The notes: generated by a model from the letters alone, not told the origin. A stretch of DNA of 64,000 bases from Silurus meridionalis (GCF_014805685.1 NC_060887.1:15038963-15102962); one strand, 5' to 3'; positions 9,520 to 21,396 are shown, numbered from the stretch's first letter. Numbers and translations are program-made.

Positions 9520-10961
9520 CCCGAGCACTACAGATGGCAGGCTGTGATCATTTATTTATGAAGTTCACAGAGTTCTTCCAGCCTACACTCGGACCTCCAC
9601 CTCACATACACACTACTTCAGCAAACAAAATGGCAAAAAGCATTCATTTGGCTAGCTGTCAATGCTAAGTGTTATTTCAATTTAATCATAAATTGTTTAA
9701 GTTTTCAATTTACTAGTTGTCAAGAAACAGCATTCTTAGAACCTGTGCCCCACTGTTGATGCTTTTAATACAGCCAAAACGATGGATATTAGAATTTAAT
9801 TTATGAATTACAATGTAATTTCTGTTGTAGTTGTTTCTCAGTCATTTAAAGGAACTTTTAAAAATCAATGTAATTTCTGAGGTAAATATCATTGTTCCCT
9901 ATAGTTTTTTCCTGTTTATATAGTAATTCACAGTGTAAATGAAAAGAAATCACTAAAACCTTTGTCATAGAAAGCATTGTTTTATTAATATACCAGCACC
10001 AGTGTTTTTACATTGCCCACACATTAAATCAGCCTGGGTTATGGTTGTGTAACAATACTCAGTAGTATAGTATAATTAGTATAGTTGCAGTATAATTATG
10101 TGTAATGTTAACTTTAGGTATTTATTTGTATATCTGAGGTAAATATTAATGTTCATAGGAGTTTCATATTATTCAAACTTTTGTGCATTATTCATACTGT
10201 TTGTGTAAGTGTTGAACAATTATTTGTTAGCTAGATAAATCTCACAATACATTTTTTATACCAAATAAGAAATAAAAGGCTGTCCACACGCACACTGCCT
10301 TCCATTTATAAGAAAGAAATCTACAGTCTTGGGTGGAGAAACATCCATCATTTTCTCGTATGCAGGCTCAAATATTATGTACACTCAAACACATCACACA
10401 CACCTAGATGTTTAGATCTACAGTACTGCCAGTAGCGTGCCAATTAGATTAAACTCTTTGAGGGTGAAGAGGCCAAGGTTTAAACATACATCTGTATATT
10501 TTGCCAGATTTAGCATGATAAAATTTAGGAGGGATGAGAAACCTGTACACTTGTACACTGTTCAGTTTCGTCAGATTCAAGTTTTAACACGTTTTGTTTT
10601 TGGTTTTCTTTCACACCACATAATAAACCTTTAGCAAAAGAACACTGTATGTATTGATATGTTATTATAATTATTATTAGTAGTAGTAGTAGTTGCAGTA
10701 GAAGTAGAAGTAGCATCAGCATTCTTGTGGTTATGATTATTAGTGTAGATCATGATAATCCTTGTCTGTTAAAATCATAATATTCTATAAAATCATTTGT
10801 AAATATCTATAAACATTGCAATTTTATTATTTTAGCTATTCTGTATTATTTTAGATTAATTAAAATGGGTTGGGTTCTAAAGAAAAATAAAACCCATCTG
10901 TCGATCCATATAAACTTCAATTTTCACAAAAAATTTCACAAATTACAAAGGAATTTCATTA

Positions 10962-10963
<2 letters not shown>
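9519..10963. other. Unique AT-rich intergenic or intronic DNA
   Basis: No coding frame, RNA gene or transposon that I recognise. A short (AGT)n tract lies at about 10676-10713. Confidence 0.5.

Positions 10964-11043
<80 letters not shown>
10964..11043. repeat. (TC)n-(AC)n compound microsatellite
   Basis: TC run at 10964-10997 switching directly to AC at 10998-11043. Confidence 0.95.
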
Positions 11044-11044
<1 letters not shown>

Positions 11045-11490
11045 GCTTCTGTCTCTTTGTAATGTAAAGTTTTTCATTGCTATGCAGAGCCCTTCAGTAG
11101 CCCTGTGTAATAAGTGTTATATAAATGACATTTATGTTTATATTGCGGTTTTCCCTGAGGCAGTTGCAGACTCAGCAGTTGTGCCAGCCATTAGCACAGA
11201 TTTGAAAACTCCTTCAGAGTCAAATCTAAATCAGAAACCCTGTGCTGTTCCTTTCCATTTCCACACAAACAAAATCATAACGCGTTTGTATACAATTATG
11301 GGCAAGTAGCCGCAGTTTTAGCGGGTTAATAAAGATTGAATGTTTAGAGGGAAGAGATTTAAACAGCCGTGTCTTTTACGAGTCAGTATAACAGGTGGAG
11401 GAAAATGTGCTTAATGCAGCCCAAGAGCTGTTAAAAAAATTATTTTCATGAAAGTTCCACCATTAACAAGTCCATAAAGAAACGTTAGGT

Positions 11491-11492
<2 letters not shown>

Positions 11493-11532
<40 letters not shown>

Positions 11533-11537
11533 TGTGT
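11493..11537. repeat. (GT)n microsatellite
   Basis: GT run with one GG interruption. Confidence 0.92.
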
Positions 11538-12830
11538 CTTTGCTTTGATTAACAACTGAGGAAAAGACCTGCAACACACTCAAGTATATCTAAACTTTAC
11601 ACATTTTCAAGCAAATTTGGAGTTGTAACTATCAATTATGTTAACAGTTAAATTATATTGAAGACTGAAAAACTCAGTATGATGCTCTTATCATATAAAG
11701 CACACTGGAAAGTTTCTCTTTACTTCAAACTGTAAATGTACTCATTCTACAAAATGTTTATGACTTCATTTTAACCCTTTACTGCACATATTTTGCTGGT
11801 TCATGATACAAATAATTCCACATCATTTCTTGGTTCGTTTTGCGATATTTTATTGATAAAAAAATGTTTTCGTTTTTTTTCGAAATATTTTTTTGTTGTC
11901 TAGGTGCAATGTTGTGCAACAATGGTACAGAATCACAGAGAAAACTGTGAATTCACAGATCATAAAACAAAACTCGAGTGTAACACGTTTACAAAATCCC
12001 TTAAAAACTTAACAAAATCATTCAGGGCAAACATTTAAAGCACTTTAAACATATTTACATATTGGATTTAATCCAGGTGTGTGTTTGTATCATGTAGTGT
12101 GTTCTGTTATTTTATGTTCTTTGTTCTGTGTGAAATTTAAAAAAACAGTTCTGTGCTGTGTAAATTACACCTTTTATACGTCACTTTGGGGATTCCCAAA
12201 GTGCACATTCTCTACTTGTCACTCATTATTGGCCAATGTTAGGTATTGTAGAAGCAGACACCCGGGTTAGAAATGGGAGCCATGGGCCCCTGCCCCTGCC
12301 CCTGCCCCTGCTTCCTATCATCTTTTTAGGATTTGCACAGACTATGTGGTAATTCGGACTTAAAGGCATTCAGACAAATATGGTCACCTATAGTCATTCC
12401 ATTGTTAGCACAATCCCGTCTGTAGATTAGCCAACATATCACCACTGCCATATTAAGCACAGTTTCAATGAGTAACAATAAAACACAACATATTAAAGCA
12501 ATGCCTTACTGCACTGTAATTTATAAGATTATAGATAACAATTATTTGTTTTGTCATTTCCATACATCATTACATACTTTATTAAAAATAATTTATCCAA
12601 TAAGTTATTATTTTCTAATCAGGTGAATCCAGTAGCAACTTATTTTTTCATATGTGCAGGTTTACTATCAATTTACTATTTATGTGCAGGCTACTATCAA
12701 GAATAGTAACAAAATTATTAAATACAAATATAAAGATTAGCAAAGTTTTACTTTAAATAGTCACATTAAACATATCAAGGTTATGTCTTCCATGTAACCT
12801 ATGGAAAAGATTCACTGTAATATTACAGAG
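11538..12830. other. Unique AT-rich DNA
   Basis: No gene seen. A small CCCCTG hexamer repeat (four to five copies) lies at 12286-12310. Confidence 0.5.
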
Positions 12831-12880
12831 CTCCGCTCCAGGTCCCCGCCATAGGCGTCACCCCGTTCTGGGTCTCCGCA

Positions 12881-13315
12881 GTGGCCGTCTCTGAGCTCCA
12901 GGCCTCCACCAAGGACCCCGCCCAGCCTTGGGTCGTCGCCAGCCTTGGGTCATCTCCGGTCTCCGCTGGGCGCGTCGCCCCACCTCAGGTCCTTACTGGG
13001 GGCGTCATTCCGCTCCTGGTCTCCATGAGGGCCGTCTCTCCGCCTCCGGTCGGCGCTGAGGACTTCGCCCTGCTCCTGGGTTTCAAGTTGGGCTGTGCTC
13101 CGTTTCGGGACCCCGCTGGGGTCGTTGTCCCGTTCCGGCTCTCCGCAGAGGTGGTCTCGTCGCCTCTGACCCTTCCTGGCTGTTCCTGGCTCAGCAGCGG
13201 CTCCGGCCGGGTCCCCTTCGAACCCTGGGAGATCGGTTGGGCCCTCCTCCGAGTGCCCTGGCCCACCGGGCGTGCTGTGGGTTTGGGGCGTCAGGTGCCG
13301 CCCCTTTGGGGGGGG
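12881..13315 (+). pseudogene. Decapeptide-repeat coding remnant upstream of the LTR
   Basis: An open frame (198 codons if read on into the LTR) starting MAVSELQAS. From about residue 30 it is built of imperfect 10-residue (30-bp) repeats: GRVAPPQVLT, GGVIPLLVSM, RAVSPPPVGA, EDFALLLGFK, LGCAPFRDPA, GVVVPFRLSA, EVVSSPLTLP. It sits immediately before the polypurine tract, where retrotransposon polyprotein C-termini end. I do not recognise a catalytic domain and cannot tell which frame was originally coding, because a 30-bp repeat keeps all frames open. It is unlikely to be a host gene. Confidence 0.4.
13307..13315 (+). other. Polypurine tract (plus-strand primer site)
   Basis: A G-run immediately before the TG of the LTR, the expected position and composition for plus-strand DNA priming in an LTR retrotransposon. 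Confidence 0.6.
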
Positions 13316-13479
13316 TGTCAGGAATCCCCCTGCCACGCCCCCTTCGGCGGCTGTCAAACCTCTGGTTTGACAGCCAGATTTACTTTCGGTTTGTGTGGAT
13401 TTTCTGTTTGCTTTGCCTTTTGCATGAATAAACTCTGTTTGCTGTCACTACAGCTTCCGCCTCCGTTTCCCGCATAACA
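13316..13479 (+). repeat. 3' LTR (164 bp) with internal hairpin and poly(A) signal
   Basis: Starts TGTCAGG and ends TAACA, so it has the TG...CA termini. It contains a perfect 12-bp inverted repeat, GGCTGTCAAACC (13349-13360) and GGTTTGACAGCC (13364-13375), with a 3-nt loop. An ATGAATAAACTCTG block near 13425 supplies an AATAAA signal. A target-site duplication cannot be tested because the 5' half is missing. Confidence 0.6.
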
Positions 13480-14229
13480 TATACATAGTATATATTGTTA
13501 ATTGTTTTTGGGGATGGTTACTGTTTTTACAATTAGATTTCATGATATAAGAATTATTATTTGGCAGATGTAATGGTAAACTTAGAAACTACATGACTAT
13601 ATCAAATCTACATGACATGCATAGATATTTAATATAAATTAGAAATTATAATTGACAACCAGTGGTTGAGTTTTCAGTGGCCACAACATTTTTCAAATTG
13701 CATACCTTTTAAGCACCTACCCTTTTCTAACCTTTTTTATTTTTTTAAGTTTAGATTTTTTTCACAGTGCAAGTTTTCTAGTTTTCTAGTTTTTTGGCTT
13801 ATGGAACAATTAGATATTTGTGTAAAAAAAAAAGGGCAAAAAAAAAAGAAAAACCTCCACCATCCTCCTTCTGCACAATAAAGAATGATGAGGCCTTTGT
13901 CTGGAAATGAGACAAATGCCAAAGGTCATTATAGTGTGGACTTGTGGCTTTTCTGAGTAGTTTGCCCATGATGCACTGCAATTGTCTGCCAAGTCCTGCT
14001 TAGGCCTGGGTGACCATAAGGAATGTAGCTCTGGTACTTCCTTTAAAGAAGAAATAAAAGAAAGGAACAATAAAGTTAAGTAAAAGAAAGGTGCTTTGAA
14101 AGGAGAATTGTTTTTGCAGTTTGTGTTCAACAATTGCAATTGCAAAAAAACACTAATGCTAAACTGAAGTTTAAATTGTAAGTGCTTCACTTGCTGGTTA
14201 TTGGCTTACTTGAGAAAAAAATATATATA
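13480..14229. other. Unique AT-rich DNA
   Basis: No gene seen. Contains A-rich runs around 13826-13850. The open frames here are accidental. Confidence 0.5.
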
Positions 14230-14432
14230 CAGTGAGGAAAATAAGTATTTAAACACCCTGCTATTTTGCAAGTTCTCCCACTTAGAAATCATTGAGGGGT
14301 CTGAAATTGTCATCGTAGGTGCATGTCCACTGTGAGAGACATAATCTAAAATAAAAAAAAAAATCCACAATATATGATTTTTAAACTATTTATTTGTATG
14401 ATACAGCTGAAAATAAGTATTTGAACACCTGT
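14230..14432 (+). repeat. Left inverted terminal repeat of the Tc1-like element
   Basis: Begins CAGTGAGGAAAATAAGTATT. The inner direct repeat, GAAAATAAGTATTTGAACACC in form, lies at about 14410-14430. It matches the reverse complement of 15656-15855 with only scattered differences. Confidence 0.9.
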
Positions 14433-14594
14433 CTATCAGCTAGAATTCTGACCCTCAAAGACCTGTTAGTCTGCCTTTAAAATGTCCACCTCCACTACAT
14501 TTATTATCCTAAATTAGATGCACCTGTTTGAGGTCGTTAGCTGCATAAAGACACCTGTCCACCCCATACAATTAGTAAGAATCCAACTACTAAC

Positions 14595-15639
14595 ATGGCC
14601 AAGACCAAAGAGCTGTCCAAAGACACTTGAGACAAAATTTTACACCTCCACAAGGCTGGAAAGGGCTACGGGGAAATTGCCAAGAAGCTTGGTGAAAAAA
14701 GGTCCACTGTTGGAGCAATCATTAGAAAATGGAAGAAGCTAAACATGACTGTCAATCTCCCTCGGACTGGGGCTCCATGCAAGATCTCACCTCGGGGGTC
14801 TCAATGATCCTAAGGAAGGTGAGAAATCAGCCCAGAACTACACAGGAGGAGCTGGTCAATGACCTGAAAAGAGCTGGGACCACCGTTTCCAAGGTTACTG
14901 TTGGTGATACACTAAGACGTCATGGTTTGAAATCTAGGATTAGATTTCAGATTTTAGATGCATGGCATGGAAGGTTCCCCTGCTTAAACCAGCACATGTC
15001 CAGGCACGTCTTAAGTTTGCCAATGACCATTTGGATGATCCAGAGGAGTCATGGGAGAAAGTCATGTGGTCAGATGAGACCAAAATAGAACTTTTGGGTC
15101 ATAATTCCACTAAACGTGTTTGGAGGAAGAAGAATGATGAGTACCATCCCAAGAACACCATCCCTGCTGTGAAGCATGGGGGTGGTAGCGTCATGCTTTG
15201 GGGGTGTTTTTCTGCACATAGGACAAGGCGACTGCACTGTATTAAGGAGAGGATGACCGGGGCCATGTATTGCGAGATTTAAGGGAACAACCTCCTTCCC
15301 TCAGTTAGAGCATTGAAGATGGGTCGAGGCTGGGTCTTCCAACATGACAATGACCCGAAGCACACAGCCACGATAACCAAGGAGTGGCTCTGTAAGAAGC
15401 ATATCAAGGTTTTGGCGTGGCCTAGCCAGTCTCCAGACCTAAACCCAATAGAGAATCTTTGGAGGGAGCTCAAACTCCGTGTTTCTCAGCGACAGGCCAG
15501 AAACCTGACTGATCTAGAGAAGATCTGTGTGGAGGAGTGGGCCAAAATCCCTCCTGCAGTGTGTGCAAACCTGGTGAAAAACTACAGGAAACGTTTGACC
15601 TCTGTAATTGCAAACAAAGGCAACTGTACCAAATATTAA
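14595..15639 (+). pseudogene. Tc1-like transposase (DD34E), disrupted
   Basis: Start ATG at 14595 (MAKTKELSKDT), then an in-frame TGA at 14628-14630. The DNA-binding region reads on in other frames as [22 protein letters not shown] and [22 protein letters not shown]. The catalytic part is in the frames at 14962-15282 ([12 protein letters not shown], then [12 protein letters not shown]) and 15313-15639 ([11 protein letters not shown], then [11 protein letters not shown]). All three catalytic acids are present, and 34 residues separate the second D from E, as expected for Tc1 transposases. An early stop at 15280 (GAMYCEI) and the frame changes near 14790 and 14950 break the protein. Tc1 transposases cut and paste the element at TA sites. 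Confidence 0.88.
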
Positions 15640-15655
15640 CATTGACTTTTCCAGG

Positions 15656-15855
15656 TGTTCTAATACTTATTTGCAGCTGTATCATACAAATAAATAGTTA
15701 AAAAATCATACATTGTGATTTTTTTTTTTTTTTAGATTATGTCTCTCACAGTGGACATGTGGGCACCTACGATGACAATTTCAGACCCCTCCATGATTTC
15801 TAAGTGGGAGAACTTGCAAAATAGCAGGGTGTTCAAATACTTATTTTCTTCACTG
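15656..15855 (-). repeat. Right inverted terminal repeat of the Tc1-like element
   Basis: Ends with TTATTTTCTTCACTG followed by the TA target site. It includes a T-run at 15719-15734 that pairs with an A-run in the left repeat. Confidence 0.9.
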
Positions 15856-15939
15856 TAAATATACCACTGTTCACTGAATAAATTCTGTGAAAAAAATCGC
15901 TAGATACTAAACTAAAAAAATAATTTAACTTTTTAATTT

Positions 15940-16110
15940 AACTGAGGTCCAGTCAGTATTCCAATTAAAAAATTGGAAAATGTAATGCTACTACATTCAA
16001 AGACCCGGAAAATTGTGTGCCTGCAACTTTGTGGAAACAGTTGGATGAACAACCACATATGGCTTGAAAAAATCAGGTGTACCAATATTTTTGTCCATAT
16101 AGCTAACAGA
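15940..16110 (-). mobile_element. MITE fragment (terminal part)
   Basis: The block ending TTTTTGTCCATATAGC, preceded by CAGGTGTACCAATA and an ACTTTGTGGAAACAGTT segment, resembles one arm of the common fish MITE whose termini read TATGGACAAA...CCAGACACCTG. A related, fuller copy lies at 32755-33309. Only one arm is visible here. Confidence 0.5.
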
Positions 16111-16639
16111 AACAAGAAACAAAAATTTCAAGGCAAACAATATTTAAGTTTGTACAAACATCACTGTCTGTGGGATATGTGGACATTTTTGTGAATGTTA
16201 GATTAAATCTTAGAAAGTAATTATCATTTAGCTAGTTCAATAAAGCTTAATGTGATGTAAAATCCTAGAAAAGGTGTTATTCAGGAAGTTTATTTGTATA
16301 ATTACCAAAATCCTTTACCAAAAAAAAACCAAAAAAACCACTCAAAACCTTTGCTTTTCCAGCAAGCCCTGCCAGAATGCTCATTGCTTCACAATTTTGA
16401 CAATGATGTCATCACTTCAGTCATCCTTCAGGCATCAAAGTGTGAAATAACTTCAGCTTTAAATGTGGGGGTATGGTTCTGTGGTGGAGGAACCACCTCT
16501 GTGACGTACAAACGGCTGAGAACATTAACCACAACAAAAGAGGTTCATGAGGTTGTATATTAAGTTTGTATTCAGTTCTCAGAGGGTTCTGTGCCAGGAT
16601 TTAATCAGATGCATAAGTTTGTGGGGTTTTACACACATA

Positions 16640-16642
<3 letters not shown>
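16111..16642. other. Unique DNA
   Basis: No gene or recognisable repeat apart from A-rich runs at 16320-16340. Confidence 0.45.

Positions 16643-16719
<77 letters not shown>
16643..16719. repeat. (AC)n microsatellite
   Basis: About 38 uninterrupted AC repeats. Confidence 0.95.
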
Positions 16720-16724
<5 letters not shown>

Positions 16725-17370
16725 ACATTACTTTTGCCTGCATTAAGTAGGAAAAGTCTGATACTTAATCAAACACTTATTTCATCTATTTTTGTGTTTT
16801 ATCTGAGAAATAACAAATTTTCACTTAACAAAAACATTTAATTTACTGAGTTTTTTTCTAGAACAGTAAAACACATCACAATGTAACATAGAACTGTACA
16901 GAATTTGAAATAAAGTAAGAAATAACGATTAACACACATTCATTATACTGAGTGCATAATTCTACAATCCTCTTTGTAATTTTTCCAGAAGACACAATGC
17001 AGAATTAAATTCTTAGATATGAAGGATGCGATCAACCTTAATTTGGCTGAACACTGTTCCAGCTGTGAAAGGAAAAGCATTTTGCAAAATCCCGCAGGTA
17101 AGCAGGTGATGAAATGTTGGGAATGCCATGATGCTAGATCATGCTTCATTGCTCAGGTAGTCTATATGACATGTACATGGTTTTTTTTGTTTGTTTGTTG
17201 TTTTTTTAAGTATGAGAGAATACGTTCTGCCATGTGCTTATGCCATCAGCTCATTTGTCAAAATGTCAGGAAATTTACATAAAAATGTAGTTTTGCTTGA
17301 GCATCTGGCTCCCAGCTGTTATCCACAGCTGTTTGTGTTGCAGAGGTGCTATGATACTGTATGTATGCAT

Positions 17371-17372
<2 letters not shown>
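16720..17372. other. Unique DNA
   Basis: No gene seen. Confidence 0.45.

Positions 17373-17441
<69 letters not shown>
17373..17441. repeat. (TA)n microsatellite
   Basis: About 34 TA repeats directly abutting a Tc1 terminal fragment. Confidence 0.95.
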
Positions 17442-17444
<3 letters not shown>

Positions 17445-17513
17445 TGAGGAAAATAAGTATTTAAACACCCTGCTATTTTGAAAGTTTTCCCACTTAGAAA
17501 TCATGGAGGGGTC
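17442..17513 (+). mobile_element. Solo end of the 14230-type Tc1-like element
   Basis: 72 bp starting CAGTGAGGAAAATAAGTATT and running to CATGGAGGGGTC. It is the outer part of the left terminal repeat of the element at 14230, with a few changes. It then stops, with no inner direct repeat or transposase. Confidence 0.85.
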
Positions 17514-17754
17514 ACACACATATTTATATACACAGACACACACAGAGTTTCTTTTGAGTTAGCCAATATTAATTTTATAAAATAATGTCATATAAAGTTC
17601 ACAGAATCTTTGTCTTTTCAATAAAACCTCATTATGAGACCTGATTCCCATCCAAACACAATTAAACTTAAGCCACAAAGGAATAAAGTAAAGCTTGTTA
17701 ATACGTTTCCTTACTGCACTTGTGACTATATTAAATCTAATAATACAATATGAA

Positions 17755-17756
<2 letters not shown>

Positions 17757-17815
<59 letters not shown>
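17757..17815. repeat. (GT)n microsatellite
   Basis: About 29 GT repeats. Confidence 0.95.
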
Positions 17816-17816
<1 letters not shown>

Positions 17817-18442
17817 ATGGGTCATGGACCTGCCAGCTTCTCAAGAATACAAAATTATTTTTTTCTCATTGCGCAGTCGAAATCAGACTCCTTCAGCCTC
17901 TCAGTGGTATGTCAATAACAAACAAACTTTAAAGTGAATAAAGATCAGATTTGTGCATTTTGGCTGGATAGGCAAAAAGAAAAAAATTCAACATTTTTAT
18001 CACAGATTATGATCAACAGCAGCTCTATGCAATGAGCCACAACATGGAGGAATGAAGGGCATCATAACATCATCTGACACCTGAAAAATGCCACTGCGGA
18101 AACATCAGGAATTTGGACAGAAGGCAAAACAAACCAGCCTAAAGTCATTTACTGTCAGTTAAGGTTACAAAAAAGTATGAAAGAAGCAGAGCGATGTGGA
18201 TGGCACCAGATGCATCAAGATAAATTGAATAAAAAGAAAAAAGAATAAATAAATCAAAAGGTTTTGAATAAGTGGACTTATCATAAACAGTATGTTTTGA
18301 TATAAACAAATGTAAGGATTGAACCAATTTCTAAAGAATTTTACACAAAAAAAATGCGGGTGCATGTGATTGGTATATTTTACTGCCTTCTGCTGGCTGA
18401 GAGGTGAATTACAATTTACAGGGCTTCTTAATATCCGTAACC
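17816..18442. other. Unique DNA
   Basis: No gene seen. Confidence 0.45.
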
Positions 18443-18690
18443 TGATGGATGGATGGATGGATGGATGGATGGATGGATGGATGGATGGACGGATCAATGC
18501 TTGTATGGGTGGATGGATGGATGGATGGATGAATATATGTAAACTATGTTTAAAAGCAATGATGGACAGATTAAAAATGTATGTAAAAAAAGATGGGGGT
18601 GATTAGAAAACTGGGTAAAAATAAGATGTATGAATGGATGGAGGGATGGTTTAACAGATGGATGAATAGACAGACAGACAAGATGCATGG
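18443..18690. repeat. (ATGG)n microsatellite cluster
   Basis: GGAT/ATGG runs at 18443-18488 and 18510-18532, with shorter decayed runs at about 18630-18690. Confidence 0.9.
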
Positions 18691-19282
18691 ATAAATAGAT
18701 GAATAAATAAATAAAAAAGAAAGTATATAAAAAAATACAACCTCAAATTGCCTTTATGTATTACCTATACACATAAATATTATAAACAGCTGGATCTAAA
18801 AAAAAATATAGAGAAGATAAAAAAGATAGAAAGATACCAGAATCAGTCTAAGTCATGTTCGGACGCTGTTTCTTTACATTTCCTAACTATTTATATTTAA
18901 ATAAACTCCCAATTCTTATCAGTAATGGTAAAAATATAAATAATACCTCAATAAAAAAATTACAGACCTCCACAAATGACCTTTATATTTTTTACTGCAT
19001 TACATTTTACTTCAGGTAACAAACCTGGCTCTCTTTTTAATCATCATCTATCACTGCTGTGCTAAATCTGGAGATATTTACACACTAGCACGCTTCGGAA
19101 TTTATATCTCCACCTCGCTTAAATCCCAAACCGGTGTCTCGTTTCATTCCTTCCCCCTGCTAACCCTGCTAACTCTAAACCCAGGCTGGATCCTGCTAAT
19201 TGCTGGTGGTTCCTCAGGGCCCAAGCCATGAGCTCATTATTTTTACCTCCAGAAAGCCCTTACAAACAGCAGGCCCACAGAG

Positions 19283-19283
<1 letters not shown>
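18691..19283. other. Unique AT-rich DNA
   Basis: No gene seen. 19020-19260 is less AT-rich than its surroundings. Confidence 0.4.

Positions 19284-19333
<50 letters not shown>
19284..19333. repeat. (GT)n microsatellite
   Basis: About 25 GT repeats. Confidence 0.95.
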
Positions 19334-19336
<3 letters not shown>

Positions 19337-20439
19337 GATGTGCATGTGTTTGCGCATGTGTGTGATTTTATACCCCCACCAGCTCCAAACTGTTAGGGAG
19401 ATTCTTTTCATTTTCACTATTAACAAGCAAGTCAAATACAGCTGCGGCTCATTTCTTTTAAGAAATGAAAAAAAAAAAGTATTGAAAAAATAATATACTA
19501 AATCAAAACTAGCTCAAAGCTTAAGGATTATATGGGATGATTTTATGCATGAGAGGTGAATCTTCACTTTAATTAGCTGCTATACCGAGATGCTGACATT
19601 AAATTTCTGCTTTTCTTTTCTTTTCTTTACAAAAAAAACTCATCATTCCCTCTTCCATTGCTCCTTTATTCCTGCTTTTTTCTTTTATTTATCTCTGAGA
19701 ACTGTGTATTTTAATTAAACAGGGCAACAGCAACATCAGCTAATGCTTAAGGAGACACCCCTACTTTTTCTTATTTATGTATTTATTATTGTTTGTTTGT
19801 TTTTCATTCACATATCAATCCATCCATCTATCTGCTTGTCATAGTTTAAATGATCCAGTCTCACCATCATCCTTAGTTTCATGCCGTCATATTTAAATAT
19901 AAATAGAAAAAAAGAAATAATTTCATCTATATTCTACATTGCCATTCATTCCTCTTTCCAAATCTCCTTCACATATATTCATATATTTTTTTCCATTGTT
20001 CTGTTCAATATATAGTTTCACCCATCTTTCGATTCGTTCATAGATAATATTTTTCTTTTTTTAACCATCCATCCATCTATCCATTTAGCCATCCATCAAG
20101 CCATCCATTACACCATCTACTGTAACATTTATTCATCCATCTATTCTTGAATCTATCAACCCTCCCTTCTTTGACCCTTTCCTATGATCAGTGAAGAAAG
20201 GAAGTGGACACAGCCGCATGTAAGTTAATGAGAGGTGCATATGGTGTAGTGGTGGTGTCCTGATGATGTCCTAAATGTATCCTCTATATGAAATGGAGAA
20301 GGATTGAGGACGAACCACCAGATCCTAAGCAGAGTATATTTATGCAGCTGTTCTGAGGAAAGAGATATAGATATGGATGCAGGGAAAGCCCCCGTTTTGG
20401 ACGGATATGAACATTCCCAGGTTTTCAACTGTGTGGGAA
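19334..20439. other. Unique DNA with decayed CATC repeats
   Basis: No gene seen. Scattered CCATCCATC and ATCTATC pieces at 19815-19835 and 20065-20160 look like a decayed tetranucleotide repeat. Confidence 0.45.
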
Positions 20440-20760
20440 AACTGAAAGAGACGGAGGAGGGAACGATACAGGCTGTGGGAAATGTGAAGTCTGGAAGTCA
20501 CTCAGGCTGTAAATAAAATCATGTGGTTAAAATCCCCTAGATTAGTAAGTCCCAACCGCAGATTTTTCTGCCCCGATGTCCAGAGACAAGGCTTATACCG
20601 AGGAACCCTCGATGACTGCACTGATAAAATCCTGCTCGCTAATATGTATCTGTAAAATCTGAATGATGCTGCTGCTCTTGCTCTGTCAGATTAATTATCT
20701 GATGCAGACAGGATTGGGAGCCCCAACTATTTTTATTTTATTTTATTTATTTATTTTTTT
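20440..20760. other. Unique transposon-free segment, possible conserved non-coding sequence
   Basis: A stretch of balanced base composition without repeats. It contains CAGATTAATTATCTG (20688 onward), a near-palindrome around TAATTA of the kind bound by homeodomain proteins. Assignment as regulatory DNA is an inference from composition and motif only. Confidence 0.25.
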
Positions 20761-21396
20761 TTTTTTTTGGGATGGCGAGGAAGAAAGAGGGAGTGTTAGA
20801 AGAATGGTCATGTGACCAGACAGCAGGCAAGCACTGAGGCTGAATTGAGGTCAAGCATAAAGTTTAGTGGGTCAGAGAGGCTGGCAGACGACTGGTGGAA
20901 AAAGAAAATGTGTGCCAATCCAAGACAAGCTGAAATAGAGTGAGGGAGGGGAGGGAAAAGGAAAGGAGGGAGAGATAAACAGAAGAGAGAGGGGAGTGAG
21001 GAGAAACGAATCTAAGAGCAATAAAGGAAACGGTCTGATACAGATGAAAATGTGGGCGATGAAGAGGACTCAAAAAAACTGATTAAAAAAAAACAAGATG
21101 TATAAGGGACAGAAAGAGTAAGAACACACAGAGCTAAATAAGGGATGGGTGGAATGGGTGGATAGATGGAGGACAGATAAATGTTAAATGGATGAATCGA
21201 CAGAATCTATTTGTAGTAATTGTAATATTTGTTCTTAGCCTACTGTAACTATATCTCAGACTTTGTCTGATACAAAATATATAATGTAACATACACTTTT
21301 CTGTAATATACTACTGTGTAACAATAGCAGGCTTGTATATTCTACAGTATATTGTACCACACAGTAATATTATAGTACTAAACCATCATTAACATC
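20761..21396. other. Purine-rich and AT-rich unique DNA
   Basis: 20770-21110 has a purine-rich plus strand (GAGGGAGGGGAGGG type). No gene seen. Confidence 0.45.

Larger units (their letters stand above)
12831..13479 (+). mobile_element. 3' end of an LTR retrotransposon (internal end plus 3' LTR)
   Basis: A GC-rich island in otherwise AT-rich DNA. It ends in a G-run polypurine tract (13307-13315), directly followed by a short LTR beginning TGTCAGG and ending TAACA. No 5' LTR, gag or pol lies in front, so only the 3' end of an element remains. The arrangement of PPT, TG...CA LTR and an AATAAA signal inside the LTR is characteristic. The family is probably Gypsy/Ty3-like, but with no pol domain this is an inference. 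Confidence 0.65.
14230..15855 (+). mobile_element. Complete Tc1-like DNA transposon with IR/DR termini
   Basis: A 1626-bp element flanked by the target dinucleotide TA on both sides (14228-14229 and 15856-15857). The inverted terminal repeats are about 205 bp each (14230-14432 and 15656-15855). Each holds two direct copies of a GAAAATAAGTATTT-type transposase site, one at the outer end and one at the inner end. This is the IR/DR layout known from Sleeping Beauty-type elements. The transposase gene between them is broken by a stop and frameshifts, so the copy is non-autonomous unless transposase is supplied elsewhere. Confidence 0.92.

Noticed and set aside
12950..13357. Minus-strand 135-codon charged protein
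   Set aside because: It is the complement of the 30-bp repeat next to the LTR; no domain and no independent support.
16294..16563. 89-codon plus-strand frame
   Set aside because: No recognisable domain; A-rich start and unique AT-rich context.
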